Assembly (NCBI GenBank): GCA_901472455.1
Contig: LR590464.1
Coordinates: forward strand, 4,464,001-4,528,000
DNA: 64,000 nt
Reading direction: 5' to 3'
Source of the DNA: Leclercia adecarboxylata
GTDB lineage: Bacteria; Pseudomonadota; Gammaproteobacteria; Enterobacterales; Enterobacteriaceae
The translations under genes and the position numbers were made by a program. Positions 57,836 to 64,000 of this stretch are shown piece by piece. The notes beneath the pieces were generated by a model. It searched no databases. It worked only from the letters and a program-made list of their open reading frames with translations, and was not told the DNA's origin. How positions within the stretch are numbered: position 1 is the stretch's first letter; each line of letters opens with the position of its first letter.

Positions 57836-59305
57836 TTACATCATTACTACGTCAAACTGCTCCGGGTTATAGAGCGGCTCTATCTGCACTTTTACCTGTT
57901 TGCCGACAAAGATTTCCACTTCTGCCAGCGCGTGGGACTCTTCGCCTTTAAGGGCTTCCGCCACTGAAGGAGAAGCATAGACCAGGAAGCGGTCGGAGTC
58001 GTAGGCGTGATGGACGCGAACGATCTCACGCATGATCTCGTAACAGACCGTTTCTACCGTCTTTACCGTGCCGCGGCCATGACAGGTCGGGCACTCGCTG
58101 CACAGCACATGCTCCACGCTTTCGCGGGTGCGCTTGCGGGTCATCTCAACCAGGCCCAGTTGGGAGAAGCCATTGATGCTGGTTTTGACGCGATCTTTAC
58201 TCAGCGCCTGCTCCAGGGAATGCAGTACGCGGCGGCGGTGGTCTTCGTTACTCATATCGATAAAGTCGATAATGATAATGCCACCCAGATTGCGTAGACG
58301 AAGCTGACGCGTAATGGCCTGTGTCGCTTCGATATTGGTATTGAAAATGGTGTCGTCCAGATTGCGATGGCCGACAAAGGCCCCGGTGTTGATATCCACG
58401 GTGGTCATCGCTTCGGTCTGATCGATAATCAGATAGCCGCCGGACTTAAGTTCGACCTTGCGCTCCAGCGCGCGCTGGATCTCGTTCTCGACGTCATAGA
58501 GATCAAAAATCGGCTGGCGCCCGGTGTAGTGCTCCAGCAGACCCGGCATTTCCGGGATGTATTCGGCGGTAAATTCGAGCAGCGCATCGTAAGTCAGACG
58601 GGAGTCGACGCGAATACGGTCAAGCTGGGCATCGGCGAAGTCGCGCAGGACGCGCTGGGCAAGCGCCAGCTCACCGTATAGCTGATAGCGGGTCTGGTTG
58701 CGTTTTTTACGCTCCATCACTTTTGTCCAGACACGTTTCAGGTAGGCGGCATCCGAGGCCAGATCGTCTTCGCTTATCCCCTCTGCGGCGGTGCGAATAA
58801 TGAACCCGCCCTGCTCATCGCAGTACGCGCTCACGACTTTTTTCAGGCGTTCACGCTCGCTTTCGCTCTCGATACGCTGGGAGACGCCAACGTGCGATGC
58901 ACCCGGCATAAAGACCAGATAACGGGAAGGTAAGGTAATGTCGGTCGTCAGGCGCGCACCTTTAGTGCCTAAGGGATCTTTCACCACCTGCACCATCAGA
59001 TCCTGACCCTGACGGACCAGCTCGGAGATATCACGAACGGTGAACTGTTTCTGCTCTTCACCCGCCACGCATTCGGTATGCGGCATGATATCTGAAGCAT
59101 GTAAGAAGGCCGCTTTATCGAGGCCAATATCTACAAATGCCGCCTGCATACCCGGTAGTACACGACTGACACGACCTTTGTAGATATTGCCTACTATTCC
59201 GCGCCGCGCTTCACGCTCGATATGAATTTCCTGAAGAATTCCACCGTCGATATACGCCACACGGGTTTCCGAGGGCGTTACGTTTACCAACAATTCAGCC
59301 GTCAT
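57836..59305 (-). CDS. rng: Ribonuclease G
   Basis: 489 residues from the ATG at 59305 ([20 protein letters not shown]), the E. coli length. An N-terminal S1 RNA-binding domain is followed by the RNase E/G catalytic domain with the metal site in [11 protein letters not shown] and IIIIDFIDM. The zinc-link cysteines are CSECPTCHG. It matures 16S rRNA 5' ends and degrades adhE mRNA. In this sequence its frame is continuous with maf upstream, giving a 683-codon ORF; I treat the two as separate genes because a missing base explains the fusion. Confidence 0.95.
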   Translation of the reverse strand: MTAELLVNVTPSETRVAYIDGGILQEIHIEREARRGIVGNIYKGRVSRVLPGMQAAFVDIGLDKAAFLHASDIMPHTECVAGEEQKQFTVRDISELVRQGQDLMVQVVKDPLGTKGARLTTDITLPSRYLVFMPGASHVGVSQRIESESERERLKKVVSAYCDEQGGFIIRTAAEGISEDDLASDAAYLKRVWTKVMERKKRNQTRYQLYGELALAQRVLRDFADAQLDRIRVDSRLTYDALLEFTAEYIPEMPGLLEHYTGRQPIFDLYDVENEIQRALERKVELKSGGYLIIDQTEAMTTVDINTGAFVGHRNLDDTIFNTNIEATQAITRQLRLRNLGGIIIIDFIDMSNEDHRRRVLHSLEQALSKDRVKTSINGFSQLGLVEMTRKRTRESVEHVLCSECPTCHGRGTVKTVETVCYEIMREIVRVHHAYDSDRFLVYASPSVAEALKGEESHALAEVEIFVGKQVKVQIEPLYNPEQFDVVMM

Positions 59306-59887
59306 AATTATCCCTTCCTCACGCAGTGAGTTAAAATTGCTCAGCAACTCATACGTTTCCACCAGCGGTAAGCCGACTACGGCGTGATAGCTGCCATTGA
59401 TCTTCCTGACAAAGCAGCCACCCAACCCTTGAATACCGTATGCACCTGCTTTATCCATTGGTTCACCGCTGGCGATATAACCGGCGATATCCTCTTCGGT
59501 GAGTACTCTGAACGTCACATCGGTCACCACCAGGCAATCGAGCACCTGCTGGCGGTCTGCCAGCGCGACGGCGGTCATGACCTGATGCGTTTGGCCGGAC
59601 AATTTGCTCAGCATCTTAAACGCTTGCTCATCGTCGTGCGGTTTCTCGAGGACTTCACCATTCAGGATCACGATGGTATCTGCCCCCAGCACCGGTAAAT
59701 CACGCGGCACCTGCGCCACGCCAGCCAGCGCTTTCTCCCGTGCCAGACGGGAAACATACTGTTGTGCGCTTTCGCCCTCAGCACGTTTTTCTTCGATACC
59801 AGTCACGATACGTTCGAAGGCGACACCCAATTGGGTGAGCAGCTCCTGGCGACGGGGTGAACCGGAGGCAAGATATAGAGACGTCAT
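59295..59887 (-). CDS. maf: dTTP/UTP pyrophosphatase YhdE (Maf family, one frame break)
   Basis: A Maf/HAM1-fold nucleotide pyrophosphatase starting [20 protein letters not shown]. Motifs: SGSPRR, the catalytic region [19 protein letters not shown] and [13 protein letters not shown]. Adding one C to CTTCCTC near 59317 (a G on the coding strand, after LRE) moves the frame to a TGA at 59295-59297. That gives 197 residues, the E. coli length, with an 11-bp overlap of rng. Without it, the ORF runs in frame into rng. It removes noncanonical or excess pyrimidine nucleotides. Confidence 0.9.
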
Positions 59888-59896
59888 AGAAACCTT

Positions 59897-61401
<1,505 letters not shown>

Positions 61402-61428
61402 AGGCTATGCGTACTCTCGCGTCAGAGA

Positions 61429-61455
61429 GAAAGGGTAGCCATCCGCTACCCTTTC
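61429..61455 (-). other. Hairpin between mreB and mreC
   Basis: A perfect 11-bp inverted repeat (GAAAGGGTAGC/GCTACCCTTTC) with a 5-base loop, starting 8 bp after the mreB stop. No T tract follows it on the transcribed strand. It may stabilise the mreB mRNA or attenuate transcription so that MreB is made in excess over MreC and MreD. Confidence 0.7.
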
Positions 61456-61463
61456 ACACCTGA

Positions 61464-62785
<1,322 letters not shown>

Positions 62786-64000
62786 TTAAACAGAGTATCT
62801 TTGCGAATATTTTTTCACATTGCTGTCAAGAGGCTGAGAGGCAGCAAAAAAATCGCCCTGACCCCCTGTAACTCCGCGCTCTGTCAACGTCCGCCATTCG
62901 GTTCGAGACCTCACACCTGTGGCAAAAACATGGGTTTGCGTTCCCTTGCAGGCTTCAACCAGACTCTGTACCAGCAGTTGGTTTTCCGTACGTTTTTCAA
63001 TGTTCCTTACCAGCCCCGGATGCAGCTTCAACAGCTCTACCTCCAGCGCCTTGATCCAGCTGGTGCTGACCAGCGTCAAGCCCGCCTGCGTTACCGCCAC
63101 ACGCGCACCCAGCGCATTGATCAGCCGTACCACCGGCTGTAACCGACTGATGTGTTGACAAACATCCGCCTCTGCAAGTTCAAAAATAATCCGTTTACGC
63201 TGCGATTTTTCACATTGCATCAACACATCGCGCAGCCAGCGCTGGAAACGTGGGCGGATTAAAGACTCCACCGTCACCTGCAGCGCCAGATGTTCTTCGG
63301 GCCAGAAGGATAAGAATGGCATCAATCGCGAAATTTGCTGACGGTCGTACTCCTCCGACAGACCAAACTGCAGCACCATCGGCAGATATTCCGCTGACAC
63401 TACCTCTTCGTTGCCGTCAAAGATGCGGCAGAGCAACTCCCGGTGATGGACCTGGCCATTTGCCAGTACCGCCGGTTTTTGATAAATCCGCGGTCCGCCG
63501 CGGGTAAGCATCTGTTCGATCAGGGTACGCCAGCGCACATTGCCCCGCCCTTTCTCTGGCAGGGAGTCATCATAAACCGCCCAGCTGTTAGCGCCCTGTA
63601 ACACAGCATTGCGGGTGGCGGCTTCGGCGTGCTCCATCACCTGTTCGGTGGTCTGGCCGCCGCGCCAGGCGCAAATGCCAATATGCACCATGTCATCACG
63701 ATCGAGCATTTTGCTGGGAGGCAGCGTATCCACCGACTTCAACAGCAGGCTGGCAATGCTCTCTGACTCTTTCAGGGTACGATGCGGCAGCAGCACGGCG
63801 TAATCACTGCGGTGATAGCGCGCCAGCAGTGCGCCGGGATAGCGCATCATAAAGGTGGAGAGCATATTGATGAGCATAAACAGATGCTCCTCCGCCACTG
63901 CCCGTCCCCAGTTGTCTTTCAGCAGATCGAAGTCCGGCAGGCGAACAATCATCACCACCCCGTGCGACCCAACCTTTTCAGGATCTTCTAACAGGGTAGC
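62786..64000 (-). CDS. csrD: RNase E specificity factor CsrD (C-terminal part)
   Basis: About 405 codons; the gene runs off the right edge, so its N-terminal membrane region and part of the linker are missing (E. coli about 646 residues). Both signalling domains are degenerate: the GGDEF site reads HRSDY, and the EAL site reads ELLCRIF. This agrees with CsrD neither making nor breaking cyclic di-GMP but directing RNase E to degrade the small RNAs CsrB and CsrC. The sequence continues in frame through GVVMIVRLPDFDLL to the window end. Confidence 0.94.
   Translation of the reverse strand, partial: ATLLEDPEKVGSHGVVMIVRLPDFDLLKDNWGRAVAEEHLFMLINMLSTFMMRYPGALLARYHRSDYAVLLPHRTLKESESIASLLLKSVDTLPPSKMLDRDDMVHIGICAWRGGQTTEQVMEHAEAATRNAVLQGANSWAVYDDSLPEKGRGNVRWRTLIEQMLTRGGPRIYQKPAVLANGQVHHRELLCRIFDGNEEVVSAEYLPMVLQFGLSEEYDRQQISRLMPFLSFWPEEHLALQVTVESLIRPRFQRWLRDVLMQCEKSQRKRIIFELAEADVCQHISRLQPVVRLINALGARVAVTQAGLTLVSTSWIKALEVELLKLHPGLVRNIEKRTENQLLVQSLVEACKGTQTHVFATGVRSRTEWRTLTERGVTGGQGDFFAASQPLDSNVKKYSQRYSV

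Overview
The window is chromosomal DNA of an Enterobacteriaceae close to Enterobacter. Gene order and protein sequences follow the E. coli K-12 region from yrbG through kdsDC-lptCAB-rpoN-ptsN, arcB, gltBD, sspAB, rplM-rpsI, degQS, mdh, argR, the aae operon, tldD, yhdP and mreBCD to csrD. Identities were recognised by reading the translations against remembered E. coli proteins; no search was run. No tRNA, rRNA, insertion sequence, prophage or CRISPR array was found.

Layout. (1) 1-9.1 kb: the LPS and nitrogen-PTS cluster (yrbG tail, kdsD, kdsC, lptC, lptA, lptB, rpoN, hpf, ptsN, rapZ, npr), then mtgA and elbB on the minus strand. KDO synthesis and LPS export are linked here to sigma-54 and the PTS-Ntr branch. 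(2) 9.2-11.7 kb: the small RNA gene arcZ and the sensor kinase gene arcB. (3) 11.7-24.3 kb: a block that in E. coli lies elsewhere, near argI/leuX: lptG, lptF, pepA, holC, valS, a GNAT gene, ahr, a one-chain dihydroxyacetone kinase gene and yjgR. It sits between arcB and yhcC, which are neighbours in E. coli, and its order is a circular permutation of the E. coli order. (4) 24.3-32 kb: yhcC, gltB and gltD for glutamate synthesis. (5) 32-36 kb: a minus-strand chaperone/usher locus with a DUF1120-like subunit and a 65-codon ORF but no recognisable major pilin. E. coli's nan genes are absent here. (6) 36.4-46.6 kb: sspB/sspA, rpsI/rplM, zapE, zapG, degQ, degS, mdh, argR, two tandem yhcN-type genes, yhcO. 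(7) 46.6-51.7 kb: an aldehyde dehydrogenase gene absent from this place in E. coli, then aaeB/aaeA/aaeX and divergent aaeR. (8) 52.4-64 kb: tldD, yhdP, rng, maf, mreD, mreC, mreB and the C-terminal part of csrD.

Quality warning. From 11.8 kb on, roughly fifty single-base insertions or deletions interrupt otherwise perfect reading frames, including essential genes (valS, mreB, lptG, degS). Correcting each one restores the full family length almost exactly. They look like unpolished sequence errors rather than gene decay, so I list each affected gene as one CDS with its breaks. One such indel fuses maf and rng into a single ORF, and an opposing pair hides inside gltB.
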